This document shows, piece by piece, positions 26,654 through 36,631 of a stretch of 60,115 nucleotides of DNA (position 1 is its first letter; the number at the start of each line of letters is the position of its first letter). This DNA comes from Kiloniellaceae bacterium (GTDB lineage: Bacteria > Pseudomonadota > Alphaproteobacteria > Kiloniellales > J153). The notes beneath the pieces are model-generated. The model was not told the DNA's origin. It ran no database searches and was given only the letters and a program-made list of their open reading frames with translations. The stretch spans positions 1 to 60,115 of the forward strand of contig JAJFGJ010000009.1 of assembly GCA_021776175.1 (NCBI GenBank), in the 5' to 3' direction. The position numbers were made by a program, and so were the translations under genes.

Positions 26654-27628
26654 CTAGACCTCGAAAACCGTGCTTCCCGTCGTCTTGCGCGCTTCTAAAT
26701 CGCGGTGCGCCTGTACCGCCTCTGACAGCGGGTAGGTCTGGCTGACCTCGATCTTGACCGCGCCGGACAGCACCACTTCGAACAACTCGTTGGCGCTGGC
26801 CATGAGGTCCTCGCGCTTGGCGGTATAGGCCATGAGCGAGGGCCGGGTGATGAAGAGCGAACCCAGTTGCCCCAAGCGGCCCAATTCGAACAGCGGCACC
26901 GGGCCCGAAGAATTGCCGAAGGTCACCATCATGCCCAGGGGCGCCAGGCAAGCGAGCGAGCCCTCGAAGGTGTCCTTGCCAACTGAATCGTAAACCACGG
27001 GCACGCCCTTGCCCCCGGTGATTTCCTTAACCCGGGCGGCGAAGTCTTCCTTGTTGTAATTGATGGTGTGGGTGCACCCGTGGGCGCGCGCGATCTCGGC
27101 CTTTTCGTCGGTCCCGACGGTGCCGATGATATTCACCCCCAAATGATTGAGCCACTGACAGGCGATAAGGCCGACGCCTCCGGCGGCGGCGTGGAACAAC
27201 ACCGTCTCGCCCTTGACGACACGCCGGGTGCGGCGGATGAGGTACTGCACGGTCATGCCTTGCAGCATCATGGCGGCGGCTTGTTTTTCATCTATGTCCG
27301 CCGGCAGCTTGACCAAGCGGTTCGCCGGCATGAGGCGGGACTCGGCATAGGCGCCGATCGGCGGCGAGGCATAGGCGACCCGGTTGCCTTTTTTCAGATC
27401 GTTCACACCCTCGCCCACCGCTTCCACCAGGCCGGCGGCCTCCAGCCCAAGCCCGGATGGGTATTCGAGCGGATAAAGGCCCGAGCGGTGATAGACGTCG
27501 ATGTAATTGAGACCGACGGCGGTATGTTTGACGCGGACCTCTCCAGGGCCCGGCTCGCCGACCTCGACGTCCTCCCAGGACATCACTTCCGGGCCGCCGG
27601 CTTTCTCGATGCGAATTGCCTTGGTCAT
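26654..27628 (-). CDS. quinone oxidoreductase (zeta-crystallin type, MDR family)
   Basis: The 324-residue protein is a medium-chain NADPH-dependent oxidoreductase without zinc ligands, close to QOR/QorA. The nucleotide-binding block AAAGGVGLIACQWLNHLG and the region TAVGLNYIDVYHRSGLYP are typical. The start overlaps the stop of the dienelactone hydrolase gene as ATGA, so both are probably translated from one message. It reduces quinones one electron at a time in characterised relatives; the natural substrate here is unknown. Confidence 0.93.
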   Translation of the reverse strand: MTKAIRIEKAGGPEVMSWEDVEVGEPGPGEVRVKHTAVGLNYIDVYHRSGLYPLEYPSGLGLEAAGLVEAVGEGVNDLKKGNRVAYASPPIGAYAESRLMPANRLVKLPADIDEKQAAAMMLQGMTVQYLIRRTRRVVKGETVLFHAAAGGVGLIACQWLNHLGVNIIGTVGTDEKAEIARAHGCTHTINYNKEDFAARVKEITGGKGVPVVYDSVGKDTFEGSLACLAPLGMMVTFGNSSGPVPLFELGRLGQLGSLFITRPSLMAYTAKREDLMASANELFEVVLSGAVKIEVSQTYPLSEAVQAHRDLEARKTTGSTVFEV

Positions 27629-28320
27629 GTAACGAGGTGCTCCTTGAAAAAGTCGATCGTGCGTTTGTTGGCCAAGTCGGCCGCGCCGCGATCGTAATGC
27701 TGGCCGCCGACGCGGGCGAAAGCATGATCCTGGGATGAATAGTCATGCAAGGTGACAAGCGGGTTACAGCTTAAAGCCGCGGCGACGCTCTCTTGTTGTT
27801 CCGGCGGTACGAACTGGTCCTTGGCCGCGACGTGCAGCATCAGCGGGTTGTCTATCGCCCGCGCCTCGTCGAGGAGATCGGCCAAGCCGACGCCGTAGTA
27901 TCCGACGCTCGCGTCCGCGTCGCTGCGCGTGGCCATGAGGTAGGCCAGCTTCCCGCCCAGGCAGTAGCCGATCGCGCCGGCCTTGCCGTTGCCGGCTTCG
28001 TGCGATCTCAAATGGGCGAGCGTTGTTTTCAAATCGCCGATGCCCTTGTCGACATCGAACAGCCCGAAGAGCTCGAAAGCGCGCTTCCATTCGGCGTCCG
28101 TCTTGTCGGTAATTTGAATTCCCGGTTCGATACGCCAGAAGATATCGGGGCAGCAGGCGAGGTAACCTTCGCCGGCCAGCCAGTCGCAAACATCGCGCAT
28201 GACCTGGTTGACGCCGAATATTTCCTGCGCGACCAGAATCGCGGGCGCCGGTGTTTTGCTGGGCAGGGCCAGATAGGCGGCGAAGTCGCCGTCCGGCCCC
28301 TCGATAGTGATATCGGGCAT
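27625..28320 (-). CDS. dienelactone hydrolase family protein
   Basis: This 231-residue alpha/beta hydrolase carries the family nucleophile in GYCLGGK, with an aspartate near AAKDQFVPP and a catalytic histidine in QDHAFAR. Classical members cleave dienelactone in chlorocatechol degradation, but no such genes are near, so only the fold is asserted. The start is well placed 88 bases after ogt. It is coupled to the quinone oxidoreductase gene, which suggests a small catabolic or detoxification pair. Confidence 0.92.
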   Translation of the reverse strand: MPDITIEGPDGDFAAYLALPSKTPAPAILVAQEIFGVNQVMRDVCDWLAGEGYLACCPDIFWRIEPGIQITDKTDAEWKRAFELFGLFDVDKGIGDLKTTLAHLRSHEAGNGKAGAIGYCLGGKLAYLMATRSDADASVGYYGVGLADLLDEARAIDNPLMLHVAAKDQFVPPEQQESVAAALSCNPLVTLHDYSSQDHAFARVGGQHYDRGAADLANKRTIDFFKEHLVT

Positions 28321-28407
28321 GATATTCCCCCTGTGTCTTGGTCTTGATTTGGCGGGAGTTTAGCGCGGCCGCGGTCCCCCTGTCACGGCGGCCCTGGGCG
28401 CGGTCTT

Positions 28408-28899
28408 CTAAATAAGAATCGCGCCCTCGTGGCGTAGCAGGGCGAGTTTGGTTTCCGGGCCGCGGCCGCCGGAAAAGCCGCCCAGCTTGCCGTCCGCCGC
28501 CATGACCCGGTGACAGGGGATGAGGATCGCGATCGGGTTGCCGCCGCAGCCCTGGCCGACCGGCTGCGGCGCGGCGCCAAGACCGCGCGCCAGATCGCCG
28601 TAGGTCCGGGTCTGCCCGAAGGGAATTTCCTGTATCGCGCGGCATACGGCTTTTTGGAAATCGCCGCCGGGGGGATCGAGGGGCAGGTCGAAGTCGCGCC
28701 GCGTTCCGGCGAAATATTCTTCGAGCTGTTGGACCGCGCGTGCGAGCAGGGGGTGGCCCGGCTTGGCACGATCGGCCGGAATTTCAGGCTCTCTGGCCCA
28801 GGTCAGGCGTATGATCGCGCTGTCGTTGGCGGCGATGCGAAGCCTGCCGAAGGGTGACTCCATGACGCAGCTCGCATCGCCATCCCGCCCGCCGCTCAT
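28408..28899 (-). CDS. methylated-DNA-[protein]-cysteine S-methyltransferase
   Basis: The 163-residue Ogt/AdaB-type protein directly removes alkyl groups from O6-alkylguanine. The active-site motif is IPCHRVM, with the DNA-binding FQKAVCRAIQEIPFGQTRTYGDLA before it. The ATG at 28899 overlaps the stop of the thioredoxin-domain gene as ATGA; the long upstream frame is rejected. A short Cys-containing N-terminal region (GDASCVMESPFG) precedes the domain. Suicide alkyl acceptance in the family is well established. Confidence 0.93.
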   Translation of the reverse strand: MSGGRDGDASCVMESPFGRLRIAANDSAIIRLTWAREPEIPADRAKPGHPLLARAVQQLEEYFAGTRRDFDLPLDPPGGDFQKAVCRAIQEIPFGQTRTYGDLARGLGAAPQPVGQGCGGNPIAILIPCHRVMAADGKLGGFSGGRGPETKLALLRHEGAILI

Positions 28900-30959
28900 G
28901 GATCCGCGCCTAGCCCCGCGCGCAAGGCCTCGGCCGAGGTCAGGGGCAGGGAGCAGGTCGTGCCCCGGCACACGTAAGCCGCCGCGCCGTCTTTGCCCGC
29001 GCCCTTGCCATGGGCCGGATGGCCCTCGGGCAGCTCTTCGCCTGGCGCGACCGCTTGCAGCACGAGGTTCGGCAGGCACATCGCCTGTACGGCGGCTGTC
29101 ATGTCGCGGGCGCGGGCGTCCGCCGGGTCGCCCGCTATCACGACCTGAAGGGCATCGCTCAGGAACTCATTGGCGTTGATGAGGCTTGCCAGAGGGAAAT
29201 GATTACGCGCGACCTGGCCCGAGAAGGCGGCAATCAGGGCTTCAGCGCGGTCGCGGTAGTGAATTTTGCCGGTCAGGTAATAGAGCCGGGTTAGAACCTC
29301 GGCCATGATTCCGTTCCCCGACGGCGCCGCGCTGTCGTGCGCGCTCTTGGGGCGCACGATTAATCGCTCGGTGTCCTCGGCGGTCAGAAAATACCCCCCC
29401 GAATCGGTATCCCAATAATAACGATCCAGAACGCCGGCCCAGTCTTCGGCCTGGGCGACGTAGGTGGATTGGCCGGTCGTCTCGGCCAGGGCCAGGGCGG
29501 CGGCCGACATAAAGGCGTAATCGTCGAGCACGCCGGGATGCGCCAGGCGCCCATGGCGCCAGGCATGTTTGAGCCGGCCGTTCTCGGTCATGGTTTCGGC
29601 GACGAAAGCGAAGGCACGGCGGGCGGCCTCCAGCCATTCAGGAGTCTTGAAGACCGGCGCCGCGCGCGCCAGGGCCGCGATCATGAGGCCGTTCCAATCG
29701 GCTAGAACCTTATCGTCCCAGCCCGGCCAAATGCGCCGCGCGCGAACCTCCCTAAGTTTTTCCCGGCAGGCGGCGAGGATGTTTTCTTCGGATGGGGGGC
29801 GCATTTCCGGCGCGTGGGAGCGGTTAAGGATGGTCGCGCCCTCCCAGTTACCGCCGGGAGTGACGTCGTAGGCCTTCTTGAAGGCCGCCGCGTCGGGCCC
29901 GAGAACGGCATCGATTTCCGCCTCGCTCCAGACATAGAACTTGCCTTCCTTGCCTTCGCTATCCGCATCCAAGGTGCTGGCGAAGGCGCCGCTGGGAGCG
30001 GTCCCCGTTCCGTCGGCGTCGGCGATCATTTCGCGCAAGACCCAGGCAGCGGTTTCGCGCACGCGCTGCTCGAACAGGGGATTGCCCGTATCCTGCCAAG
30101 CCCACGTCAAAAGCTCGATCATCTGCGCGTTGTCGTAGAGCATTTTTTCGAAATGCGGCACCAGCCAGCGGTTATCGACCGCATAGCGGGCGAAGCCGCC
30201 GCCCAGATGGTCGTAGATCCCGCCTTGAGACATGCGCGACAGGGTGAGGGTCACGCCATCGCGGAAGCTTTCCTGCCCCTGACGTTTCCACGCCCGCCAC
30301 AAGAGTTTTAGGGCCGCGCATTGAGGAAACTTCGGGGCGTGACCGAGGCCGCCCTCGATAGGATCGACTTCGCGCAGCAAGTGCACGGCGATATTGTCGG
30401 TCGCTTCGCGGGTAATGGCGCTGGGTGGAAGGGGCGCGGCAAGGCGCCGCATGGTGTCTTTAATGGCGGTGGTGTTTTTTTCCACGCGCGCCCGGTCGCT
30501 CCGGTAGACCTCCGCGATGGCTTGCAGTACTTGCGCGAAACCAGGCCGGCCATAGCGCGGCTCGGGCGGAAAATACGTGCCACCCCAGAACGGCTCCCCA
30601 TCCGGGGTCAAGAATACGGTTAGAGGCCAGCCACCCTGTTCGCCGAGTAGTTGGATTGCCTGCTGGTATATGGCGTCGATGTCCGGGCGTTCTTCGCGGT
30701 CGACCTTGATGTTGACGAAGAGGCGGTTCATTCGCGCGGCGATTTGGGCGTTCTCGAAGGATTCGTGAGCCATGACGTGGCACCAATGACAGGCGGCGTA
30801 ACCGATCGATAAAAGAATTGGACGGTCGCTTGCGCGCGCGGCCTCGAAAGCGTCCGCGCCCCAAGCCTGCCAGGCCACGGGATTGTCTTTGTGTTGCTGG
30901 AGATAGGGGCTGGTGCCTTCATCCAGGCGGTTCACGAGAGGCGTAACGGTGTCGGTCAT
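28896..30959 (-). CDS. thioredoxin-domain protein of the DUF255/YyaL family
   Basis: The 687-residue protein has an N-terminal thioredoxin-like domain with CHWCHVM, in place of the usual CGPC, and a large alpha/alpha-barrel region ([40 protein letters not shown], [10 protein letters not shown]). In the family this resembles N-acylglucosamine-epimerase-like six-hairpin folds. The ATG at 30959 begins [19 protein letters not shown], where family homology starts; the frame to 31178 is rejected. Its biochemical role is unproven. It reads with ogt as one coupled unit, divergent from the ferredoxin-like gene. Confidence 0.93.
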   Translation of the reverse strand: MTDTVTPLVNRLDEGTSPYLQQHKDNPVAWQAWGADAFEAARASDRPILLSIGYAACHWCHVMAHESFENAQIAARMNRLFVNIKVDREERPDIDAIYQQAIQLLGEQGGWPLTVFLTPDGEPFWGGTYFPPEPRYGRPGFAQVLQAIAEVYRSDRARVEKNTTAIKDTMRRLAAPLPPSAITREATDNIAVHLLREVDPIEGGLGHAPKFPQCAALKLLWRAWKRQGQESFRDGVTLTLSRMSQGGIYDHLGGGFARYAVDNRWLVPHFEKMLYDNAQMIELLTWAWQDTGNPLFEQRVRETAAWVLREMIADADGTGTAPSGAFASTLDADSEGKEGKFYVWSEAEIDAVLGPDAAAFKKAYDVTPGGNWEGATILNRSHAPEMRPPSEENILAACREKLREVRARRIWPGWDDKVLADWNGLMIAALARAAPVFKTPEWLEAARRAFAFVAETMTENGRLKHAWRHGRLAHPGVLDDYAFMSAAALALAETTGQSTYVAQAEDWAGVLDRYYWDTDSGGYFLTAEDTERLIVRPKSAHDSAAPSGNGIMAEVLTRLYYLTGKIHYRDRAEALIAAFSGQVARNHFPLASLINANEFLSDALQVVIAGDPADARARDMTAAVQAMCLPNLVLQAVAPGEELPEGHPAHGKGAGKDGAAAYVCRGTTCSLPLTSAEALRAGLGADP

Positions 30960-31163
30960 GAAGGGGCGATGGCTCCTGGGATGTCGAAGACGCCCGCCGG
31001 GCAAGTGACGGGATTGTATAATTGTTCTATATGGGAGACCCGGCGCGCTCGGCTCAACCCATATTGTATGATGGCACCGGAGAAGCAGGGCCGCGATTGA
31101 TTTCGACCGAACACCGGCGGAAGCCTGAACACGAATGACCGATAAAGTGGGTGCGACATAAGA

Positions 31164-31553
31164 ATGAAACAAGAACAAAAAGAAAACTTACCGGATGCCG
31201 TGTTGGACCCGCCCGGCTATTACGCTTGCCATGTATTCTGCTGCACCAATGAACGGCCCGCCGGTCACCCGCGCGGTTGCTGCAAGGAAAAGGGCGGCGA
31301 ACGTCTGCGGAACTACATGAAGGCAAGGGCCAAGGAATTGGGCTTGCGGGGTGTGCGTATTAATATCGCCGGCTGCCTCGACCGCTGCGAACTGGGGCCT
31401 ACCATGGTGATTTATCCTGAAGGAGTGTGGTACAGCGTTCAGACGACAGAGGATGTGGACGAGATCCTGAAGACCCACGTCATGGGGGGAGGCAGGGTCG
31501 CGCGGTTGATGTTACGGCCGGAAGACGATCCTTCCCGAGCCGATGACGGGTGA
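31164..31553 (+). CDS. thioredoxin-like (2Fe-2S) ferredoxin domain protein
   Basis: The 129-residue protein has CHVFCCTNERP and GCC in the first half, then GCLDRCELGPTMVIYPEGVWY. This is the pattern of thioredoxin-like [2Fe-2S] ferredoxins, which resemble NuoE-type cluster-binding domains and are usually of unknown partner. It lies about 120 bases before mnmE on the same strand, and 205 bases after the start of the divergent DUF255 gene, so a promoter should lie at about 30960-31160. I cannot assign its redox partner. Confidence 0.88.
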   Translation: MKQEQKENLPDAVLDPPGYYACHVFCCTNERPAGHPRGCCKEKGGERLRNYMKARAKELGLRGVRINIAGCLDRCELGPTMVIYPEGVWYSVQTTEDVDEILKTHVMGGGRVARLMLRPEDDPSRADDG

Positions 31554-31676
31554 TCGTTACGCTAGCGAAAAGAGGTCTCGGGACGCTTTTTGCCGGACGG
31601 AAAAAACAGTCCGGATGCGAAACAATATCGTTTGCGCATGCCCGCCCGGCCGCCGCGGATGTGAGGTTGGCCTCCC

Positions 31677-33023
31677 ATGAGCGACACCATCTTCGCCCTG
31701 TCCAGCGCCCCCGGGCGCGCGGGCGTGGCGGTTGTCCGGATCAGCGGGCCCCACGCCGGAGCGGCCTTGGAAGCGCTGGCCGGGGAAGTGCCGGCGCCGC
31801 GCGTGGCCCGCTTGACATCCCTGCGCGATCCGGGGACCGGAACCGCCATAGACCGCGCCTTGATCCTGTGGTTTCCAGGCCCGGCTAGCGCCACCGGCGA
31901 AGATGTCGCGGAGCTGCATTTGCACGGCGGCCGGGCGGTGATCCATGGCGCGATCGAAGCCTTGAGCGCCGTGCCGGGTTTGCGCCCGGCCGAGGCCGGG
32001 GAGTACACGCGACGCGCCTTCGAGAACGGAAAGCTCGATCTAAGCGAGGTCGAAGGCTTGGCCGATCTGATCGAGGCCGAAACGGCGGCGCAACGAGGAC
32101 AAGCCTTACGGCAAATGGGCGGCGCCCTGTCCCTACGCACGGAGATCTGGCGCGAGCGCCTGGTACGGGCCTTGGCGCACCTGGAAGCCGAGATCGATTT
32201 TGCCGATGAGGAGTTGCCCGACGGGCTGGAATTAGCGGTTCGTTCCACCATCGCGGCCTTGCGCGAAGAAATGATGGCGGCCCTAGACGATGGGGGACGA
32301 GGAGAACGGATTCGGGATGGATTGAGCGTGGTCATCCTGGGCCCGCCCAATGCCGGGAAGTCGAGCCTGCTTAATGCCTTGGCGCGCCGGGATGTGGCCA
32401 TAGTTTCCGAACATGCCGGGACCACACGGGACGTGATTGAGGTTCATCTGGACCTGGGGGGCTATCCCGTGACGTTTTCCGATACCGCGGGACTGCGCCG
32501 CCTCCAGACGGGTGGGGAGGCCGAGGCAGTCGAAGCGGAGGGTATCAGCCGGGCGATATCGCGGGCGGCGGCCTCTGACCTGAAATTGGCCATGTTCGAT
32601 ATCCGCGCCGCCCGCGAACCGGACGCGGCCACCCTGGCCGTTTTAGACCGCGACAGCCTGGTGGTCCTCAACAAAGCGGATCTCGCGCACGAGCCCGTGG
32701 GGATCGAGATCGCGGGTCATAGGCCCAGCATAGTTTCGCTCGCCACCGGCGAGGGCCTGCCTGAACTGATCGCGCGCTTGAGCGAGGCGGCGGCGCGGCG
32801 CCTTGAAAATCCGGGGGCTGCGGTCGCGATTACCAGGGCCCGGCACCGGGCGGCCTTTGGCGATGCGGTTGACGCCTTGGAGCGGTCAATGGCGGCGCCG
32901 GCCATAGAGATGGCGGCGGAAGATCTTAGGCTGGCGATCCGGGCGCTCGGGCGGATCGCCGGGCGGGTCGATGTGGAGGAGGTGCTCGACGTGATTTTTC
33001 GGGAGTTCTGCATTGGTAAATAA
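31677..33023 (+). CDS. mnmE: tRNA modification GTPase MnmE
   Basis: MnmE with MnmG forms the complex that modifies the wobble uridine of certain tRNAs (cmnm5U). The 448-residue protein has the N-terminal TrmE domain (DTIFALSSAPGRAGVAVVRISG), the G domain with GPPNAGKSSLLN and DTAGL, and the essential C-terminal FCIGK. The start ATG is 124 bases past the ferredoxin-like gene. It is followed by a parS site and mnmG, the usual order in this class. Confidence 0.97.
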   Translation: MSDTIFALSSAPGRAGVAVVRISGPHAGAALEALAGEVPAPRVARLTSLRDPGTGTAIDRALILWFPGPASATGEDVAELHLHGGRAVIHGAIEALSAVPGLRPAEAGEYTRRAFENGKLDLSEVEGLADLIEAETAAQRGQALRQMGGALSLRTEIWRERLVRALAHLEAEIDFADEELPDGLELAVRSTIAALREEMMAALDDGGRGERIRDGLSVVILGPPNAGKSSLLNALARRDVAIVSEHAGTTRDVIEVHLDLGGYPVTFSDTAGLRRLQTGGEAEAVEAEGISRAISRAAASDLKLAMFDIRAAREPDAATLAVLDRDSLVVLNKADLAHEPVGIEIAGHRPSIVSLATGEGLPELIARLSEAAARRLENPGAAVAITRARHRAAFGDAVDALERSMAAPAIEMAAEDLRLAIRALGRIAGRVDVEEVLDVIFREFCIGK

Positions 33024-33033
33024 GCGGCATGAG

Positions 33034-33049
33034 TGTTTCACGTGAAACA
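33034..33049. other. parS site 1
   Basis: TGTTTCACGTGAAACA is a perfect 16-bp copy of the ParB-binding consensus. It sits in the short gap between mnmE and mnmG, 11 bases after the mnmE stop, and 2.7 kb from parA. Confidence 0.95.
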
Positions 33050-33119
33050 TTCCTCAATTTCCGGCCCAGGGACTATGGTGTCGTTTGACTCGATGCCGGT
33101 TGCTTTTTAGGTTTCGGCC

Positions 33120-35009
33120 ATGACTTTCTGGGATGTGATCGTTGTCGGAGGCGGGCATGCGGGCTGCGAAGCCGCGGCGGCGGCGGCGCGCATGGGCGCG
33201 GCCACGCTCCTGCTCACTCACAAGCTCGAGACCATAGGGGTCATGTCCTGCAACCCGGCCATCGGCGGCCTGGGAAAGGGCCATCTGGTCCGGGAAATCG
33301 ATGCCTTGGATGGGATCATGGGGCGGGCCATCGACCGGGCCGGCATTCAGTTTCGAGTTCTGAACCGGAGTAAGGGTCCGGCGGTGAGGGGACCCCGGGC
33401 GCAAGCCGATAGGGAACTCTACCGCTCCGCCGTCCAATCGCTGCTGAGCGAACAACCGAACTTGACTGTTCGGTCTTGTTCGGTCGAAGACCTGTGGCTC
33501 GATCGGGACGGCCGTTGCGCCGGGATCGTGACCGCCTCCGGCGAAAGGCTGAGTGCCGGCTGCGTCGTCTTGACCACCGGAACTTTCCTGGGCGGCGTCA
33601 TTCATATCGGCGATGAGAGCCATGGCGGCGGAAGGGTCGGGGACGCGCCGGCCTTGGGTTTGTCCCGGACCTTGAAGAATTTAGGTTTCGCTCTCGGCCG
33701 GCTCAAGACCGGGACGCCGCCGCGCTTGGACGGCAGGACCATCGATTTCGCCGGACTTCAGGTTCAGGACGGTGACGAAACGCCGGAACCGTTTTCGGCT
33801 TTGACCCCGCGCATCGAAGTCCGGCAGGTGCCCTGTCACATCACCCATACCACGGCGGAGGGTCACGACCTGGTCCGCCGGAACCTGCACCGGGCGCCGA
33901 TCCACACGGGTCAGATCGAAGGGACGGGACCGCGCTACTGCCCCTCCATCGAGGATAAGGTCACGCGTTTTGAAGATCGGGAGCGGCACCAGATTTTTCT
34001 CGAGCCGGAAGGCCTGGAAGACCCCACCATATACCCAAACGGTATTTCGACCTCCCTGCCTCGCGATGTCCAGGCCGCCTTTCTCAAGACCATTCCGGGG
34101 CTCGAGAATGCGGCGATGTTTCGCCCTGGCTATGCGATCGAATACGACCATGTCGATCCGCGGGAGCTGGCGCCGGATCTCCAGACCCGGCGCGCGCCGG
34201 GCCTTTTTCTCGCCGGGCAAATCAATGGAACGACGGGCTACGAGGAGGCGGCGGCACAAGGTCTGATCGCCGGGGTCAATGCGGCGGTAACCGCCGGGGC
34301 GATGGGCGCGCGCGCGATTTCCGGGCCCGGCCGGACCTTGGTGCCGGACCGGGCACAGGCATATATCGGTGTCCTTATCGACGATTTAACGACGCGCGGT
34401 ATCGCCGAGCCCTACCGCATGTTCACCAGCAGGGCCGAATACCGCCTGCATCTGCGCGCCGATAATGCGGACCAGAGATTGACCGGCCTTGGAATCGAGT
34501 TTGGCTGTGTCGGGAGCGCGCGCCAGGATCTGTTTCGGGCCAAGATTCATGCATTGGCGAATTTACGGAGCCGATTAAGCGAGCTGCGCGCGGCGCCGGC
34601 AGATCTCGCGCGCCACGGCATCCCGCTCAATCGGAGCGGGGAAAGGCGTAGCGCGCTCGACCTACTCAGGATTTCTGGAATCGATGTTGTCCGGCTGACG
34701 CGTATTTGGCCCGGCCTGGGGGAGGTCCCCGCGGACTTGGCCGCCCTGGTCGAAACCGAAGTGCTTTATCGGGGGTATCTGGAGCGCCAAGACGCCGACA
34801 TTCGAGCTTACCGGCGGGACGAAGCCCTACATCTGCCCGCCGCCCTCGAATACACCGAGATCGGGGGGTTGTCGAACGAAGCCCGCGAAGCCCTAACCGC
34901 CGCCCGCCCCGCGACCCTGGGGTCGGCCTCGCGCCTGCCGGGAGTCACCCCCGCGGCCCTGGTGGCGCTGTTGCGCCATGTGAGGCGGGGCGGCCAAAGC
35001 GCCGCCTAG
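33120..35009 (+). CDS. mnmG: tRNA uridine-5-carboxymethylaminomethyl(34) synthesis enzyme MnmG
   Basis: MnmG (GidA) is the FAD/NADH-dependent partner of MnmE. The 629-residue protein has the dinucleotide-binding motif [21 protein letters not shown], then [25 protein letters not shown], and the C-terminal region with [16 protein letters not shown]. GidA-family length is about 620-630 residues. parS 1 is just upstream and may affect its expression when ParB spreads. It is followed by rsmG after 6-12 bases. Confidence 0.97.
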   Translation: MTFWDVIVVGGGHAGCEAAAAAARMGAATLLLTHKLETIGVMSCNPAIGGLGKGHLVREIDALDGIMGRAIDRAGIQFRVLNRSKGPAVRGPRAQADRELYRSAVQSLLSEQPNLTVRSCSVEDLWLDRDGRCAGIVTASGERLSAGCVVLTTGTFLGGVIHIGDESHGGGRVGDAPALGLSRTLKNLGFALGRLKTGTPPRLDGRTIDFAGLQVQDGDETPEPFSALTPRIEVRQVPCHITHTTAEGHDLVRRNLHRAPIHTGQIEGTGPRYCPSIEDKVTRFEDRERHQIFLEPEGLEDPTIYPNGISTSLPRDVQAAFLKTIPGLENAAMFRPGYAIEYDHVDPRELAPDLQTRRAPGLFLAGQINGTTGYEEAAAQGLIAGVNAAVTAGAMGARAISGPGRTLVPDRAQAYIGVLIDDLTTRGIAEPYRMFTSRAEYRLHLRADNADQRLTGLGIEFGCVGSARQDLFRAKIHALANLRSRLSELRAAPADLARHGIPLNRSGERRSALDLLRISGIDVVRLTRIWPGLGEVPADLAALVETEVLYRGYLERQDADIRAYRRDEALHLPAALEYTEIGGLSNEAREALTAARPATLGSASRLPGVTPAALVALLRHVRRGGQSAA

Positions 35010-35021
35010 GGCGTTTTGAAT

Positions 35022-35765
35022 ATGGGGACCAAGAAAACCTATGGCCCAGAGGAGCTCAAAAAGTTCCTCGATGTTTCACGTGAAACAATGGCGCGGCTGG
35101 AGCGCTATGCCGTTCTTCTGGAAAAGTGGTCCAGGGCTATCAACTTGGTCAGCAAAACCAGTTTACCGGATGTGTGGCGCCGTCACATGTTGGACTCGGC
35201 GCAACTCCTGACGCTACTCCCTCCGCCGCCGGAGGGGCGGCCCAGGGTTCTTATCGACCTGGGCAGCGGCGCTGGATTTCCTGGCCTGGTCCTGGCCATC
35301 CTTGGCGTGGGCGAGGTGAATTTAGTGGAAGCGGACGCCAAGAAAGCCACCTTTCTTCGCCAGGTGGCCCAGATAACAAATACCACCGTCAAGATTCATA
35401 ATATGCGTATCGAGGACCTCCCGGCGATCCCGGCCGATATCCTGACCGCCCGGGCGCTGGCCCCCTTACCCCGACTTCTGGAACTGGCCGAACCCTTCTT
35501 CCAAGGCGCAGAATCGACCGGGCCGAACGAACAACCGAACAAGCAGGCGAACATCGAGACGAACATATTTTCAGGCCAAGGCCCGGCGCAGCGGCAACCC
35601 ATGGGGCCCACGGCTATCTTCCTGAAAGGTAAGAATGCGGATCGGGAATTGACCGACTCAACCGAAAAGTGGATGATGCAGGCAGAGCTTATTCCAAGCC
35701 GAAGCGATCCCGAGGGCCAAATCATCCGGCTCAGCGGACTCGCAAGGAAGGGGAATCTATCGTGA
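35022..35765 (+). CDS. rsmG: 16S rRNA (guanine527-N7)-methyltransferase, with an insert
   Basis: RsmG (GidB) methylates G527 of 16S rRNA. A TTG at 35016 is possible but the ATG at 35022 is preferred, giving 247 residues. Motifs are DVSRETMARLERYAVLLEKWSRAINLVS and VLIDLGSGAGFPGLVLAILG. Typical members have about 205-215 residues; here an extra low-complexity block of about 30 residues (NEQPNKQANIETN) is inserted after PRLLELAEPFF. The DVSRETM segment is encoded by the perfect parS site 2. Its stop overlaps the parA GTG start. Confidence 0.92.
   Translation: MGTKKTYGPEELKKFLDVSRETMARLERYAVLLEKWSRAINLVSKTSLPDVWRRHMLDSAQLLTLLPPPPEGRPRVLIDLGSGAGFPGLVLAILGVGEVNLVEADAKKATFLRQVAQITNTTVKIHNMRIEDLPAIPADILTARALAPLPRLLELAEPFFQGAESTGPNEQPNKQANIETNIFSGQGPAQRQPMGPTAIFLKGKNADRELTDSTEKWMMQAELIPSRSDPEGQIIRLSGLARKGNLS
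35072..35087. other. parS site 2, inside rsmG
   Basis: A second perfect copy of TGTTTCACGTGAAACA, here within the rsmG coding sequence. It encodes DVSRETM in frame, a peptide common in alphaproteobacterial RsmG, so the centromere and the protein share the bases. It lies about 690 bases from parA. Confidence 0.95.
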
Positions 35766-36613
35766 ATTACGAGGTAATTCAACAGCTTAGGCTTGATTCG
35801 CTAGATCCGGAGCTGGCGCGCGGACGAATCTTGGCGGTCGCCAACCAAAAGGGCGGTGTCGGCAAGACGACCACGACCATCAATCTCGCCACCGCTTTGG
35901 CGGCCTGCGGTAAAAAGGTGTTGGTCATAGACCTGGACCCCCAGGGGAACGCCAGCACCGGCCTGGGGATTCGCGCAGAGCGGAGAAGTCATAATATTTA
36001 CAACGTCATCGTCGGGGGCATGCCCCTTGACGACGCGGTTCTGGAGAGCCGCGTTCCAGGTATGTTCGTGGCGCCATCCGATGTCGATCTCTCGGGCGCC
36101 GAGTTGGAGTTGATCGACTTGGCGGAGCGCGAGCGCCGCTTGCGCCACGCGCTCGCGGGGTCCGCCCAGCGTTACGATTTTATTTTAATCGACTGTCCGC
36201 CGGCGCTGGGTTTGCTGACGCTCAACGCCCTGGTCGCCGCCGACGCGGTCCTGGTACCGCTCCAGGCCGAGTTTTATGCTCTGGAAGGGCTGTCGCATTT
36301 GATTCGCACAATTAAGCGGGTCACGCGCGCCCTGAACCCCACCCTGGAAATTCAAGGAATTGTGCTGACCATGTATGATCGGCGCAACAATCTTTGCGAT
36401 CAAGTCGCGCAGGATGTTCGCGCCCATATGGGCGATATGGTCTACGATACGGTTATTCCGCGAAATGTCCGGGTTTCCGAAGCACCGTCCCACGGTAAGC
36501 CTGTTCTGATCTACGACATGAATTGCGCCGGGTCCCAGGCCTATATCCGCTTGGCTAGGGAGGTCCTGCGCCGCGAGCAGGGGCGCGGACCCGTTCCCGC
36601 CCTGGCTTCTTAA
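35762..36613 (+). CDS. parA: chromosome partitioning ATPase ParA
   Basis: ParA is the Walker-type ATPase that moves ParB-bound origins. The GTG at 35762 overlaps the rsmG stop (GTGA) and follows a strong GGAAGGGG element, which decides the start over the in-frame upstream ATG at 35669. The product of 283 residues has the deviant Walker A KGGVGKTT at about 30-37, the LDPQGN switch and the A-box region FILIDCPPALG. It is 18 bases before parB. Confidence 0.97.
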   Translation: MNYEVIQQLRLDSLDPELARGRILAVANQKGGVGKTTTTINLATALAACGKKVLVIDLDPQGNASTGLGIRAERRSHNIYNVIVGGMPLDDAVLESRVPGMFVAPSDVDLSGAELELIDLAERERRLRHALAGSAQRYDFILIDCPPALGLLTLNALVAADAVLVPLQAEFYALEGLSHLIRTIKRVTRALNPTLEIQGIVLTMYDRRNNLCDQVAQDVRAHMGDMVYDTVIPRNVRVSEAPSHGKPVLIYDMNCAGSQAYIRLAREVLRREQGRGPVPALAS

Positions 36614-36631
36614 TAACCACTCAGGCCCGCC

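Noticed and set aside
26507..26698. Small frame with VIAGLDPAIH ... MDPRVKPEGDG
   Set aside because: It is a translation of the REP-like palindrome, a known false-annotation pattern.
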